Made by a program: the position numbers and the translations under genes | Notes under the pieces: generated by a model | What the model saw: only the letters and a program-made list of their open reading frames with translations | Told to the model about the DNA's origin: nothing | Database searches by the model: none | Part shown: piece by piece, positions 25,635 through 34,998 of the stretch | Layout: every line of letters starts with the position of its first letter | Position numbering within the stretch: the first letter of the stretch is position 1 | Origin: Pedobacter cryoconitis | GTDB taxonomy: Bacteria; Bacteroidota; Bacteroidia; Sphingobacteriales; Sphingobacteriaceae | Assembly: GCF_014200595.1 (NCBI RefSeq) | Contig: NZ_JACHCG010000001.1 | Location: 1,798,001-1,862,000 of the forward strand | Length of the DNA stretch: 64,000 bases | Reading direction: 5' to 3'

Positions 25635-26852
25635 ATGAGATCCAAGTATGATTTTTTTTATTTAGCTGCGTTTTTATCATTAGTATCCTGTAAAAATAAC
25701 GGTGATCAACAGGGATCAAAAGAGCAAGGTCGGCAGGTGAAAAAAGTGTCTTTGCTTCAAATGAAATCTTTTCCTGAAAACGGAGCCGCTATGTGCAGGC
25801 CAACAGGATTTAAGAGTGCAGACAGTGTATTATTTATGCAGGGTGGCGGAAAGGAATTTCGGCAAACAGTTTTTCATAGGCCAGTTTCCGGAATCAAAAT
25901 ACAACCAGGAATGCAGTTTATTAACGGGGGTGAATTTAGTATGGGAGGGGTAAATCCTGTCGGAATGGACGGAGGCGGTCATGAAGTAATGAATGATGCC
26001 AGGCCAGTTCACCGGGTGATTGTCAACGCTTTTTATATGGACACAGCGCCAGTAACTAATCAGCAATTCGCAGAATTTGTGAGAGCAACTGGTTATATTA
26101 CTGTGGCGGAGCAAAAACCAACAAGAGAAGAATTTCCTAATGTTCCACCAGAAAATCTGGTAGCGGGCTCCCTTGTATTTACTCCGCCCAAAGCGTCCGT
26201 CTCTTTAAATAATTATTTACAGTGGTGGTCATATTTGAAAGGTGCAGATTGGAGACATCCTGAAGGTGGAAATAGTAATATAAATGGCAAAGCTAATTAT
26301 CCCGTAGTTCAGGTGTGTTGGGAAGATGCCGCTGCTTATGCTAAATGGGCGGGCAAAAGGCTACCTACAGAAGCAGAGTGGGAATATGCTGCAAGGGGTG
26401 GTCTTTCTGGAGAACTTTATGCCTGGGGAAATGAGCTGAAACCTAAAGGCAAATGGATGGCTAATATATTTGAAGGAGAGTTTCCTGATAAGGATACTGC
26501 TGCTGATGGTTATGCAGGTATAGCTCCCGTTAAAAGCTTCCCTTCCAATGGTTACGGGTTGTATGATATGGCTGGAAATGTCTGGGAATGGTGTAATGAT
26601 TGGTATAGGGCTGATTACTACATTTCTTTATCTGATCATAGGGCTACTGTAAACCCTTTGGGCCCTGCTACTTCTTATGATCCTGACGAACCTCAGGCAA
26701 AAAAGAAAGTACAACGCGGGGGATCATTCTTATGTACAGAACAGTATTGCACACGTTATATGGTAGGGACAAGAGGAAAAGGAGATTACAGGTCTGCTTC
26801 CAATCATATCGGTTTTAGATGTGTGAAGGATGTAAAAGCAAATAGAATTTAA
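25635..26852 (+). CDS. formylglycine-generating-enzyme-like lipoprotein (SUMF1/EgtB fold)
   Basis: The 405-residue protein has a lipoprotein signal ending LVSC (C19), then an FGE-sulfatase domain (about 88-398) with QFINGGEFSMGG, NAFYMDTAPVTNQQFAEFV, KRLPTEAEWEYAARGG and GNVWEWCNDWY. The two copper-binding redox cysteines of true formylglycine-generating enzymes are kept as C367 and C372 in GGSFLCTEQYCTRY, followed by SASNHIGFRC. This argues for real FGE-type chemistry rather than a non-catalytic SUMF1 relative. It would be anchored on the periplasmic side. No sulfatase gene is in the window. Terminators on both sides mark it as a single-gene unit. Confidence 0.87.
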   Translation: MRSKYDFFYLAAFLSLVSCKNNGDQQGSKEQGRQVKKVSLLQMKSFPENGAAMCRPTGFKSADSVLFMQGGGKEFRQTVFHRPVSGIKIQPGMQFINGGEFSMGGVNPVGMDGGGHEVMNDARPVHRVIVNAFYMDTAPVTNQQFAEFVRATGYITVAEQKPTREEFPNVPPENLVAGSLVFTPPKASVSLNNYLQWWSYLKGADWRHPEGGNSNINGKANYPVVQVCWEDAAAYAKWAGKRLPTEAEWEYAARGGLSGELYAWGNELKPKGKWMANIFEGEFPDKDTAADGYAGIAPVKSFPSNGYGLYDMAGNVWEWCNDWYRADYYISLSDHRATVNPLGPATSYDPDEPQAKKKVQRGGSFLCTEQYCTRYMVGTRGKGDYRSASNHIGFRCVKDVKANRI

Positions 26853-26856
26853 CTCT

Positions 26857-26895
26857 AAAAAAAGCTGCTTGTTATTCAACAAGCAGCTTTTTTAT
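26857..26895. terminator. bidirectional Rho-independent terminator
   Basis: Arms AAAAAAGCTGCTTGTT and AACAAGCAGCTTTTTT enclose a 4-nt loop, with T-runs on both strands. It separates the convergent FGE-like gene and the small secreted-protein gene ending at 26915. Confidence 0.88.
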
Positions 26896-26914
26896 CAGTC
26901 ATAACCTATAAAAA

Positions 26915-27364
26915 CTAAGGATTACCGGCAGTAGTGCCAACAGGAAGTTTTAAGCCGTCTATGCCGGTTACTACTTCCTCTTCTTCATGTTTTCCTTTTT
27001 TCTTTTTCTTATTGCCACCACGCAGCACTTCTTCTAAATATTGATCATATTGAGTCTGCTGTTCACCTTTTAAAATGTTTCTTACATTTTTAGTGGTTTC
27101 ATTCTGCATCCTGTAAAACTTAGAAATATCATCTTCAGTATACATACCTGTCTGTTGTTTCTTAGTCAGGGCAGCCTGCTCTTTAAACAAATCAAGCATA
27201 TAATTGTAAATTATATTTTTCTGAGTTGGGTTCATCTTAATCTTTTTGTCCATGGCCTCTATACTTTTAGCGGTCATTTCTGATGGAGTAGGTGGTGCTT
27301 TCTGCGCTTTAGCGAAAAAAATCATTCCCATAACCATACCCAGAGTCAAAACACATGTTTTCAT
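26915..27364 (-). CDS. small secreted/periplasmic protein of unknown function
   Basis: A 149-residue protein with a signal peptide (about 1-20, ending FAKAQ). A mostly helical body follows (MTAKSIEAMDKKIKMNPTQKNIIYNYMLDLFKEQAALTKKQ), then a charged lysine run (NKKKKKGKHEEEE) and an unstructured tail. The helical pattern with an LTKKQQ/NVRNILKGEQ element recalls Spy/CpxP-like periplasmic chaperones of Bacteroidota, but the LTxxQ motif is only approximate. Function is not assigned. It is monocistronic. Confidence 0.7.
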   Translation of the reverse strand: MKTCVLTLGMVMGMIFFAKAQKAPPTPSEMTAKSIEAMDKKIKMNPTQKNIIYNYMLDLFKEQAALTKKQQTGMYTEDDISKFYRMQNETTKNVRNILKGEQQTQYDQYLEEVLRGGNKKKKKGKHEEEEVVTGIDGLKLPVGTTAGNP

Positions 27365-27618
27365 TTTTCTTGCTTTATTAATCGATGCAATTTATAAAAT
27401 ATTTAGGGAGGAATGCAATGAGATCTTATAAGCTATTAATTTTTAGCTGATAATAATATAAATTTAAGCAGTGTATTAGATTATTAGCAATAAAATAATA
27501 AATTTATAAAGAAACAATTAATGTTTCACAAATAACCTCTTTCGAAGATGGCAATAATACGTTGCAAAGGATTTTGTGTGTTATTGTTCGTTTTTAGTTC
27601 CCCAAATTAAATTATCAA

Positions 27619-30144
27619 ATGAGATTAAAAAAATGTTTACTAATTGCTTTCCTTCTTCCACTTGTAGCTATGGCACAAAAAGGAGGTACTACTTACCCTG
27701 TAAAAGATCTTCACGTCAAGTGGACCTTTAAAGAACATCAGAATAGCAACAAACAATCCCTTTCCTTGCTGACCTTTGTAAACAAAGCAGCACAGCCTTT
27801 TCCAGCGGCTAACTGGAGTCTCTATTTCAACTCTATGAAAGAAATAGAAGTGAAGACTTCTGATCAGCTGATCATTGAACAGGTTAATGGTGATCTTTTT
27901 CGTATCCGGCCGGGTAAAGGTTTTAAAACCATCAACAAAGGTGACTCTGTAGTCCTTGACATTGTTGCCCTTGATGAAATTGTCAATTTTGCTGATGCGC
28001 CGGGAGGTTTGTACATCGTATGGGACAATCAGCCGGATAAAGGCATTAAGATTGAGCATTATGACGTAGAACCTGTTGAAAAGTATCTTAAGAATGCCGT
28101 TTCTCCTTTAGATACTTATAACAGGAACAGCAAATTTATCCCAAAGGATAAAAGGGCCTTAATCAAGCTTTTGCCTACACCAGTATTTTATGAAGCTCGC
28201 CCCGGAAACTTTTCCGTAAATGCAGCAACCGCAATTTTCAGCGATCCGGCATTTAAAAATGAAGCTGGTTATCTGTCAGATGAGCTGTTCAACCTGTTTA
28301 AAATTAAGCCTGTAAATGGTTCTGGTACTTTAAAAGAGAGAAGCATTCAACTGGTTAAGAACAACTTACCAGAAGGTGGATACCAGCTGGAAATTACAGC
28401 GCAGGGCATCACTTTATCGGCGGGTAATGCAGAAGGCATCTTTTACGGTTTACAATCACTAAAATCTTTGCTTTTGGCTAATAGCCCGGCTAAAGGTGCA
28501 AAAAGTGTTTTGGTAAACGCTGTAGTAATTAAAGATGCACCACGTTTCAAGTACAGAGGCTTGATGCTTGATGTGGCACGTAACTTTCATCCTAAGAAAG
28601 AAATATTGCGTATCCTTGATTTAATGGCGCTGTATAAACTGAATGTGTTTCATTTTCATATCACTGACGATGAAGCCTGGAGAATTGCTATTCCCGGTCT
28701 TCCGGAATTAACAGAAATAGGGGCAAAAAGAGGACATTCACTGACAAATGAAAAGTCTCTTCAACCTACCTATAGCTCCGGCCCGGATACTACGGAAACT
28801 TTGAATAAAGCATTTTACAGCAGGGCTGATTTCGTAGAGATCTTAAAATATGCTGCAAAAAGACACATACAGGTAATTCCTGAAATAGAATCTCCTGGCC
28901 ATGCCAGAGCCGCGATCAAAGCAATGGATACGCGTTACAGCAGATTTATGGCCAAAGGAAAACGTGCTGAAGCTGAGCAATATCTGTTGCGTGATATCAA
29001 TGATAAATCTGTTTACAGTTCTGCCCAGTATTGGAATGACAATATTGTTTGTGTAGCATTACCTTCCGTTTATACCTTTCTGAATAAGGTTACTGAATCG
29101 CTACAGGACATGTACCGTGAAGCTAATGTTCCTTTAAAGACTATTCATTTTGGTGGAGACGAAGTCCCTCAGGGTGTCTGGGAAAAATCACCATTGTGCC
29201 TTGAACTGGTGAAACAGGCAAAAATGAAATCTACAGATGACTTATGGAGCTATTATGTTTCAAAATTACAAAGCATACTTAAACCTAAAGGAATTGTACT
29301 TTCCGGCTGGGAAGAATTTGGCATGATGAAGACCTATTTAGACGGGAAAAAATTGATGGTTCCTAATCCTTTATTTGCGAACGATCCGGTACAGCTTGAT
29401 GTCTGGAACAATGTAATTGGCGGGGGTACAGAAGATTTGCCCTACCGCTTAGCCAATGGCGGCTATAAAGTAGTGCTCACCTGTTCCAGCAATTTCTATC
29501 TGGATATGGCTTATAACCGTTCACTAACTGAGCCAGGTCATTACTGGGCTGGTTTTGTGAATATGGAAAAACTCTTTTCTTTTATACCTTATGACTATTA
29601 CAAAAATGCAAAAGAGAATAATAAAGGGGAACCGGTTTCTAAATCTGTATTTATTGGGAAGGATCGTTTAACTGATTATGGAAAATCCAATATTCTGGGT
29701 TTAAAAGCGGCCTTATGGACAGAGAAAATTAGAAATACAGAGTTACTTGAATTTATGCTGTTACCAAGATTAGTTGGTTTTGCGGAAAGAGCATGGGCAG
29801 CAGATCCAGCCTGGGCTTTAGAAAAAGATCCTGCTAAATCTGAAGCTGCTTATGAGGATAGTTATGCAGACTTTAAGACCAGGGTTGGTTTGATCGAATT
29901 CCCAAAATTAGATGAAGGCGGCTGGAACTATCGTATTCCACCCGTAGGCGTAAAAGTCACTGATGGAGAGGTCGCTGGTAATACAGAATTCCCTGGTTTT
30001 AATATTTACTATACTACCAATGGAAAAGAACCTTCTGCTAAAGATAAATTATATACCAGTCCAATAAAGGAAAAAGGGGTGATCAAACTCAGAGCCTTTA
30101 ATGCTAAAGGAAGAGGTGGAAATACAACTACCGTTCAAAATTAA
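27619..30144 (+). CDS. beta-N-acetylhexosaminidase (GH20), secreted
   Basis: The 841-residue protein has a signal peptide (about 1-19, ending AMAQ), an N-terminal chitobiase-like beta-sandwich (about 25-150), a GH20b domain (about 180-305), and the GH20 catalytic barrel (about 310-690) opening FKYRGLMLDVARNFHPKKEILRILD. The catalytic acid/stabiliser pair is D514-E515 in HFGGDEVPQGVW. A C-terminal chitobiase/HEX-like beta-domain ends the protein (VKVTDGEVAGNTEFPGFNIYYTTNG). It removes terminal GlcNAc or GalNAc from chito-oligomers or glycans in the periplasm. No chitinase is near; it stands alone with a terminator. Confidence 0.95.
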   Translation: MRLKKCLLIAFLLPLVAMAQKGGTTYPVKDLHVKWTFKEHQNSNKQSLSLLTFVNKAAQPFPAANWSLYFNSMKEIEVKTSDQLIIEQVNGDLFRIRPGKGFKTINKGDSVVLDIVALDEIVNFADAPGGLYIVWDNQPDKGIKIEHYDVEPVEKYLKNAVSPLDTYNRNSKFIPKDKRALIKLLPTPVFYEARPGNFSVNAATAIFSDPAFKNEAGYLSDELFNLFKIKPVNGSGTLKERSIQLVKNNLPEGGYQLEITAQGITLSAGNAEGIFYGLQSLKSLLLANSPAKGAKSVLVNAVVIKDAPRFKYRGLMLDVARNFHPKKEILRILDLMALYKLNVFHFHITDDEAWRIAIPGLPELTEIGAKRGHSLTNEKSLQPTYSSGPDTTETLNKAFYSRADFVEILKYAAKRHIQVIPEIESPGHARAAIKAMDTRYSRFMAKGKRAEAEQYLLRDINDKSVYSSAQYWNDNIVCVALPSVYTFLNKVTESLQDMYREANVPLKTIHFGGDEVPQGVWEKSPLCLELVKQAKMKSTDDLWSYYVSKLQSILKPKGIVLSGWEEFGMMKTYLDGKKLMVPNPLFANDPVQLDVWNNVIGGGTEDLPYRLANGGYKVVLTCSSNFYLDMAYNRSLTEPGHYWAGFVNMEKLFSFIPYDYYKNAKENNKGEPVSKSVFIGKDRLTDYGKSNILGLKAALWTEKIRNTELLEFMLLPRLVGFAERAWAADPAWALEKDPAKSEAAYEDSYADFKTRVGLIEFPKLDEGGWNYRIPPVGVKVTDGEVAGNTEFPGFNIYYTTNGKEPSAKDKLYTSPIKEKGVIKLRAFNAKGRGGNTTTVQN

Positions 30145-30157
30145 TCATATCTTTTTT

Positions 30158-30200
30158 AGAAGCGCCGTATTATCAAATGATGATACGGCGCTTCTTTTTA
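30158..30200 (+). terminator. Rho-independent terminator after the GH20 gene
   Basis: AGAAGCGCCGTATTA and TGATACGGCGCTTCT pair with one mismatch, followed by TTTTTAT on the plus strand. Confidence 0.88.
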
Positions 30201-30277
30201 TACAATTATTGTAAATTTTGGCCAATTCCAGAACAGTATGGCATAAAATGCGTTTGTATATAAAATTGATATACCCA

Positions 30278-31636
30278 ATGGAAAAATTAGTAAAAACACA
30301 ATTAGCCTACTTTAATACCAATACTACCAAAGCTGTTAGCTTCAGAATCGAACAATTAAACAAACTATATCAATTGCTGGTTAGCAATGAAGCCTTATTG
30401 GAAGAGGCTATATATAAAGATTACGGTAAATCTACTTTTGAAACCTTTCAAACCGAATTTGCCACGGTTTACGAAGAAATCAAAATTGCAATCAGAGACC
30501 TTGAACAATGGTCAGCAATTAAACCTGTGGCTACTGATGCCAGAAATGCACCTGCTAAAAGTTATCAGGTTCCAGAACCTTTAGGCGTGAGCCTGGTCAT
30601 TGGCCCATGGAATTATCCTTACCAGCTTTCCTTAGCACCTGTTGTTGCTGCAATTGCTGCGGGGTGTACCGTGATCCTGAAGCCTAGTGAGCTGACTGTA
30701 AATTGCAGCGCAATTATGGCTAAATTGATCAATGAGAATTTTGAAGAACAATATTTTCATGTGGTTGAGGGCGGTATTGATGAAACAACTGCTTTACTAG
30801 ATCAAAAATTTGATATTATATTTTTCACCGGAAGTGTTCCTGTCGGCAGGATTGTTTACCAGGCAGCAGCTAAGAACCTGACTCCGGTTGTCCTTGAATT
30901 GGGGGGTAAAAGCCCGGTGATTATTATGCCGGACAGCGATCTTGATGTTACTGTTAGAAGATTGGTATGGGCAAAATATCTGAATTCAGGACAAACTTGT
31001 ATTGCGCCTGATTATGTGTATGTACATCAAAGTATTGAAGAAGAGTTCTTACAAAAAGTTGCCAGAGAGATTGAAAAAGCTGATTACAAATTGGAGAATG
31101 GCAATTTCGTGAAAATCATTAATGAGCGTAATGCAGAACGTGTATCAGGATTGATTAATTCCGATAAGGTTTATGTTGGTGGTAATTTTAACGTGGATGA
31201 ACGTTTTATTGAACCGACAGTTTTACGTGGGGTGACCTGGGATGATCAGGTGATGAAAGACGAAATCTTCGGGCCAATCATGGCTGTTTTAACCTTTGAT
31301 GATCTGGATACTGTGATCAGAGAAATTAAGGACAGACCGAAACCTTTAGCGTTATATGTATTTACGAAAGATGAAAGCATTCAGAAAAAGGTGCTTGGAG
31401 AAATTTCTTTCGGTGGAGGTTGTATCAATGAGGCGATTATGCATATCTCGAATGGAAATCTTCCTTTCGGAGGGGTAGGTGCAAGCGGCCTGGGTAATTA
31501 TCATGGAGAAGCAGGTTTCAGAGCCTTTTCACATTATAAAGGGATACTTGAAAAAGAATTCACCGAGGATTCAGCTATTAAATATTCTCCGCATACTGAA
31601 GAAAAACTGCAAAAAATGAAAGCAGCGGCTAAATAG
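30278..31636 (+). CDS. aldehyde dehydrogenase (class 3-like)
   Basis: The 452-residue enzyme (from the ATG at 30278) carries GPWNYPYQLSLAPVVAAIAAGCTVILKPSE, FFTGSVPVGRIVYQAAAKNL, the general-base glutamate E207 (VLELGGKSP) and the catalytic C241 (NSGQTCIAPDY). The C-terminal FGGGCINEAIMHISNGNLPFGGVGASGLGNYHG is typical of short class-3/YwdH/CoxA-like enzymes that oxidise medium-chain aliphatic or aromatic aldehydes. An earlier in-frame ATG at 30218 adds 20 residues not found in the family. It is monocistronic between two terminators. Confidence 0.93.
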   Translation: MEKLVKTQLAYFNTNTTKAVSFRIEQLNKLYQLLVSNEALLEEAIYKDYGKSTFETFQTEFATVYEEIKIAIRDLEQWSAIKPVATDARNAPAKSYQVPEPLGVSLVIGPWNYPYQLSLAPVVAAIAAGCTVILKPSELTVNCSAIMAKLINENFEEQYFHVVEGGIDETTALLDQKFDIIFFTGSVPVGRIVYQAAAKNLTPVVLELGGKSPVIIMPDSDLDVTVRRLVWAKYLNSGQTCIAPDYVYVHQSIEEEFLQKVAREIEKADYKLENGNFVKIINERNAERVSGLINSDKVYVGGNFNVDERFIEPTVLRGVTWDDQVMKDEIFGPIMAVLTFDDLDTVIREIKDRPKPLALYVFTKDESIQKKVLGEISFGGGCINEAIMHISNGNLPFGGVGASGLGNYHGEAGFRAFSHYKGILEKEFTEDSAIKYSPHTEEKLQKMKAAAK

Positions 31637-31660
31637 TAAGAGAATTTATATCGTATATTT

Positions 31661-31704
31661 AAAAGCCACTATGGATGTAATTATATCCATAGTGGCTTTT
31701 ATCG
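31661..31704 (+). terminator. Rho-independent terminator after the aldehyde dehydrogenase gene
   Basis: Perfect 16-bp arms, AAAAGCCACTATGGAT (31661-31676) and ATCCATAGTGGCTTTT (31685-31700), surround an 8-nt loop. The downstream arm ends in T residues. Confidence 0.85.
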
Positions 31705-31730
31705 TCATAGCTTAAAAACTAATTTATCAA

Positions 31731-33290
31731 ATGAACAAACCCCGTTTTAAAATTGCGCTTCTTCTCTTTTCAGTTGTTGTATATAACCAGGTATCCAAAG
31801 CACAGATTCCGGCCGGAAAAGTGGATTCTCTGGTAGAAAATTCGATGAAGAAATTTAATGTAACTGGTGTCTCGATTGGAATTGTAAAGGATGGTAAGAT
31901 TGTATATACTAAAGGTTATGGTGTTAAATCTATTATTACCAAAGAAAAGGTAGATGGAAATACCCAGTTTGCCATTGCCTCTAATACTAAAGCTTTTACC
32001 ACAGCAGCCCTTTCCATATTAGTAGAGGAAAGAAAGTTGTACTGGGAAACTAAAGTTAAGGATATTTTGCCCGGATTTAAAATGTACAACGATTATGTAA
32101 CAGAGAATTTTACTATCCAGGATTTACTGACTCATCGGAGTGGTTTAGGTCTTGGGGCGGGGGATCTCATGTTTTTTCCCAATGGATCTGACTTTACGAT
32201 TAAGGATGTATTGTCAGGTTTTCAATATTTTAAACCTGTTTCCGATTTCAGAACGCGGTTTGATTACGATAATCTTTTGTATTATGTAGCAGGAGAGGTC
32301 ATTGCAAAGATTAGCGGGATGAGCTGGGAAGACTTTGTTCAAAACCGTATCCTTATACCTTTGAAGATGGAGCATAGTTACGCTTCTTTAGCATTGATGA
32401 AAGATAAAAGTCATCTGGCTATGCCACATGCAGATAAATTTGGAAAGCTTAAACAGATAGAGAATTTTGGAGACCAGATCAATGGAGCTCCGGGGGGAAT
32501 TTATGCAACTTCCGCTGATCTGTGTAAATGGATGCTGATGCAGCTGAATAAAGGAAAATATGGGGCTCAATTGGAGCAGCATCTTTTTTCAAAAGACAGT
32601 CAGCAACAAATGTGGACTATCCATACTGTAACCGGTTTTAATGACGATCCGCGTTATCAAACTCATTTTGGGGGATACGGCCTTGGATGGTTTTTAAATG
32701 ATATGAAGGGCAACTTTCATGTTTCTCATACCGGAGGATTACCCGGAATGCTTTCTTCAGTCAGCTTGTTTCCTGACCTTAACCTTGGTATAGTTGTATT
32801 AACTAATTCAGATGGTGGAAATTATTTATTCTCAGCAGTTAGTAAAACTATTGAAGACAGTTATATGGGATTGGATGATAATCATTGGATTGATAAAATT
32901 TACAGTGATGTAGAAAGTAATAAAATGCATGAAGATGGGGTCACCAATGATGTTTGGAAAAAGGTAATTGCTTCCAGTCAGAAAAAGATTGATCCGGCGG
33001 CTTATATTGGAGTTTATACTGATAAATGGTTTGGCAAGGCAGAAGTTTCGCTGAAAGGCAAACAGCTTTGGTTTAAATCTTACCGGTCACCTAAACTTTC
33101 CGGGCCGATGTCTTTTTATAACGCTAATTCTTTTGCCATTAAATGGGAGTATCCCGACCTGAATGCAGATGCTTTCGCAATCTTCAGCCTGGATGAAGAA
33201 GGGAAAGCACAAAGCATTAAAATGAGAGGGATTTCTCCAGGCATTGATTTCAGTTATGATTTTCAGGATCTAGATTTTCAAAGGTTGTAG
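31731..33290 (+). CDS. exported serine hydrolase (beta-lactamase class C fold) with C-terminal DUF3471-like domain
   Basis: A 519-residue protein with a signal peptide (about 1-24). The penicillin-binding-protein fold (about 28-380) carries the nucleophile motif S84-N-T-K87, a YDN motif in FRTRFDYDNLLYY, and HTGG in FHVSHTGGLPGM as the third motif. A C-terminal beta-barrel-like domain (about 410-515: IGVYTDKWFGKAEVSLKGKQLWF) is the DUF3471 type. Such proteins are peptidases or esterases acting in the periplasm, rarely true beta-lactamases. Its 3' end overlaps the convergent aldolase gene by 21 bp. The closest relative in the window is the TPR-bearing hydrolase at 54800. Confidence 0.88.
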   Translation: MNKPRFKIALLLFSVVVYNQVSKAQIPAGKVDSLVENSMKKFNVTGVSIGIVKDGKIVYTKGYGVKSIITKEKVDGNTQFAIASNTKAFTTAALSILVEERKLYWETKVKDILPGFKMYNDYVTENFTIQDLLTHRSGLGLGAGDLMFFPNGSDFTIKDVLSGFQYFKPVSDFRTRFDYDNLLYYVAGEVIAKISGMSWEDFVQNRILIPLKMEHSYASLALMKDKSHLAMPHADKFGKLKQIENFGDQINGAPGGIYATSADLCKWMLMQLNKGKYGAQLEQHLFSKDSQQQMWTIHTVTGFNDDPRYQTHFGGYGLGWFLNDMKGNFHVSHTGGLPGMLSSVSLFPDLNLGIVVLTNSDGGNYLFSAVSKTIEDSYMGLDDNHWIDKIYSDVESNKMHEDGVTNDVWKKVIASSQKKIDPAAYIGVYTDKWFGKAEVSLKGKQLWFKSYRSPKLSGPMSFYNANSFAIKWEYPDLNADAFAIFSLDEEGKAQSIKMRGISPGIDFSYDFQDLDFQRL

Positions 33291-33941
33291 ATATATTTTT
33301 TCTATCATCTGCAATGCTCTTTTGGCTTGCAGATGCAATTCATGGTAATTTCTGTTGAGCACAATTTCTTTTGTAATCAGTTTAGAGCCTATACCGACTG
33401 CACATACACCGGCCTGGAACCATTCTTCCAGGTTTTCTTCTGCTATTTCTACACCTCCGGTAGGAATGAACAGCTGGTCTTTGAATAATTCTCTGATGGA
33501 CGAAATAAAACCCGGGCCAAGAATATTTGCAGGGAACAACTTAATCACAGGTGCGTTAAATTGCTGTGCGGTATAAATTTCTGTGGGCGTCATACAGCCC
33601 GGTATCCAAAGTATATTGTGCTGATCACATAATCCTGCAACTGCCGGATTGACAATCGGAGATACAATAAAATCAGCCCCAACGGTAATGAAATCGGCGG
33701 CTTCTTTTGCTGATTTAATAGTGCCTGTCCCTAAATACAAGCCGGGCATTTCTGTAACCTGTAAGGCTTTTAATTGCTTGAAATTGTGAAGTGCATGCTG
33801 ACCACGGTTCGTATATTCTACAATTCTAATCCCTGCTCTGTACAAGGTTCTTAAGATGTCAATGCTTGTTTCGGCACTGTCTTCGTAAAATAAAGGAAGT
33901 AATTTACCCGCTAAAAGGGTATCGATAATAGGTTGTTTCAT
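33270..33941 (-). CDS. eda: 2-dehydro-3-deoxyphosphogluconate (KDPG) aldolase
   Basis: This 223-residue class I aldolase is the last step of alginate catabolism here: KDPG to pyruvate and glyceraldehyde-3-phosphate. The Schiff-base lysine is K134 in APVIKLFPANILGP, and E42 (RIVEYTNRG) is the expected acid/base. GADFIVSPIVNPAV and IPGCMTPTEIYTA complete the family pattern. Its start overlaps the kdgK stop by 4 bp (ATGA), so the two are translationally coupled. It is the last gene of the alginate locus and overlaps the convergent hydrolase gene by 21 bp. Confidence 0.94.
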   Translation of the reverse strand: MKQPIIDTLLAGKLLPLFYEDSAETSIDILRTLYRAGIRIVEYTNRGQHALHNFKQLKALQVTEMPGLYLGTGTIKSAKEAADFITVGADFIVSPIVNPAVAGLCDQHNILWIPGCMTPTEIYTAQQFNAPVIKLFPANILGPGFISSIRELFKDQLFIPTGGVEIAEENLEEWFQAGVCAVGIGSKLITKEIVLNRNYHELHLQAKRALQMIEKIYLQPLKI

Positions 33942-34954
33942 AGGAGTTGATTTAAACGTGAGGTGATTTGATCCGCATTCATAGCTGTGGAATCACCGGG
34001 TGTAAATAATTTATAATAAGCAGCAGCGGTTGCAAATTCTACAATTTCCTGTGCAGAATGATTTTGATGAAAGCCATAAATCAGGCCTGCCATATAACAA
34101 TCTCCACTACCTACCTTATTGATTACTTTTTTGGCGTTATATTCCCGGGAGCTATGCAGGTTGTTATCGGTATACAGCGTGGTATAGTATTGAATTCCTT
34201 CGCCCCGGTCAAACCTGAAAGTATTGGCAACGGCTTCACATGCCGGGAAATAATGTTGTATAGCTTTGGAAGTTTTCTCTGCCTGCTGTAAACAGAATTC
34301 TTTGTGTTTGAGCATAAAGTTGCCGGCTTTTGGTATACCCAGCATTAATTCTGCTGCCCATATATTACCCATGATCAGGCGGCAATGAACAGCAAGATTT
34401 TTCATAATCGCTACAGGAGGTTTCCCGTATTTCCAAAGCTTTTCTCTGTAGTTCAGATCGAGGGAAATACTGATGCCTAACTTTTCTGCCATAAGTAATG
34501 CTTCTTTACAGACTTCAGCAACTTCTTCATTAATGGCCGGACAAATTGCCGAGAAATGAAACCAGCCAATCCCTTCAAAAACCTGTTCCCAGTTTATAGT
34601 GTTTTTTCTAAGCCCGGCAAAAGAAGAATGTTTACGGTCATAAATGACTTCTGCGTTTTTCATGTCTGTACCCATAGCCAGATAGTAAAGTCCGGTCCGG
34701 TCACCTTCATAGCAAAAACGAGTGGTATCTATTCGTTTTTCTTCCAGATAAGTCTTGATTTGCCTGCTCATTTCATTTTCTGGTAGTGCCGTTAAATAGG
34801 CCGAAGGGATATTCCATAGGGCAAGCGCAGTAGCAACATTCAGTTCTGCACCTCCAATATAAGCGGGTACATGATTTGAATTTAGCCAATTGCCTTTAGG
34901 GTCAGGGCATATTCTTAACAACAATTCTCCAAAACACAGGACTTTTTTTAACAT
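33938..34954 (-). CDS. kdgK: 2-dehydro-3-deoxygluconate (KDG) kinase, PfkB family
   Basis: A 338-residue ribokinase-like sugar kinase. GGAELNVATALALWNIPSAYLTALPENEMS forms the substrate-binding half, and KVGSGDCYMAGLIYGF is the PfkB signature with the catalytic base D285 in the anion hole (GSGD instead of the more common GAGD). The role as KDG kinase follows from coupling to eda (4-bp overlap) and from the alginate lyase locus around it; sequence alone would give only sugar kinase. Cytosolic. A 44-bp gap separates it from the PL6 lyase gene upstream. Confidence 0.9.
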   Translation of the reverse strand: MLKKVLCFGELLLRICPDPKGNWLNSNHVPAYIGGAELNVATALALWNIPSAYLTALPENEMSRQIKTYLEEKRIDTTRFCYEGDRTGLYYLAMGTDMKNAEVIYDRKHSSFAGLRKNTINWEQVFEGIGWFHFSAICPAINEEVAEVCKEALLMAEKLGISISLDLNYREKLWKYGKPPVAIMKNLAVHCRLIMGNIWAAELMLGIPKAGNFMLKHKEFCLQQAEKTSKAIQHYFPACEAVANTFRFDRGEGIQYYTTLYTDNNLHSSREYNAKKVINKVGSGDCYMAGLIYGFHQNHSAQEIVEFATAAAYYKLFTPGDSTAMNADQITSRLNQLL

Positions 34955-34998
34955 AGTTATCTGTTTTTTACTGGTATTTTTATGCTGCTGCCAGCGTA

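Noticed and set aside
27640..28059. 139-residue open frame on the minus strand inside the GH20 gene
   Set aside because: Shadow of the hexosaminidase N-terminal domain; no recognisable motif and no leader.
31731..33290. Serine hydrolase considered as a class C beta-lactamase resistance gene
   Set aside because: The SxxK and YxN motifs are shared by many esterases and peptidases; the HTGG motif and DUF3471 tail do not fit AmpC.
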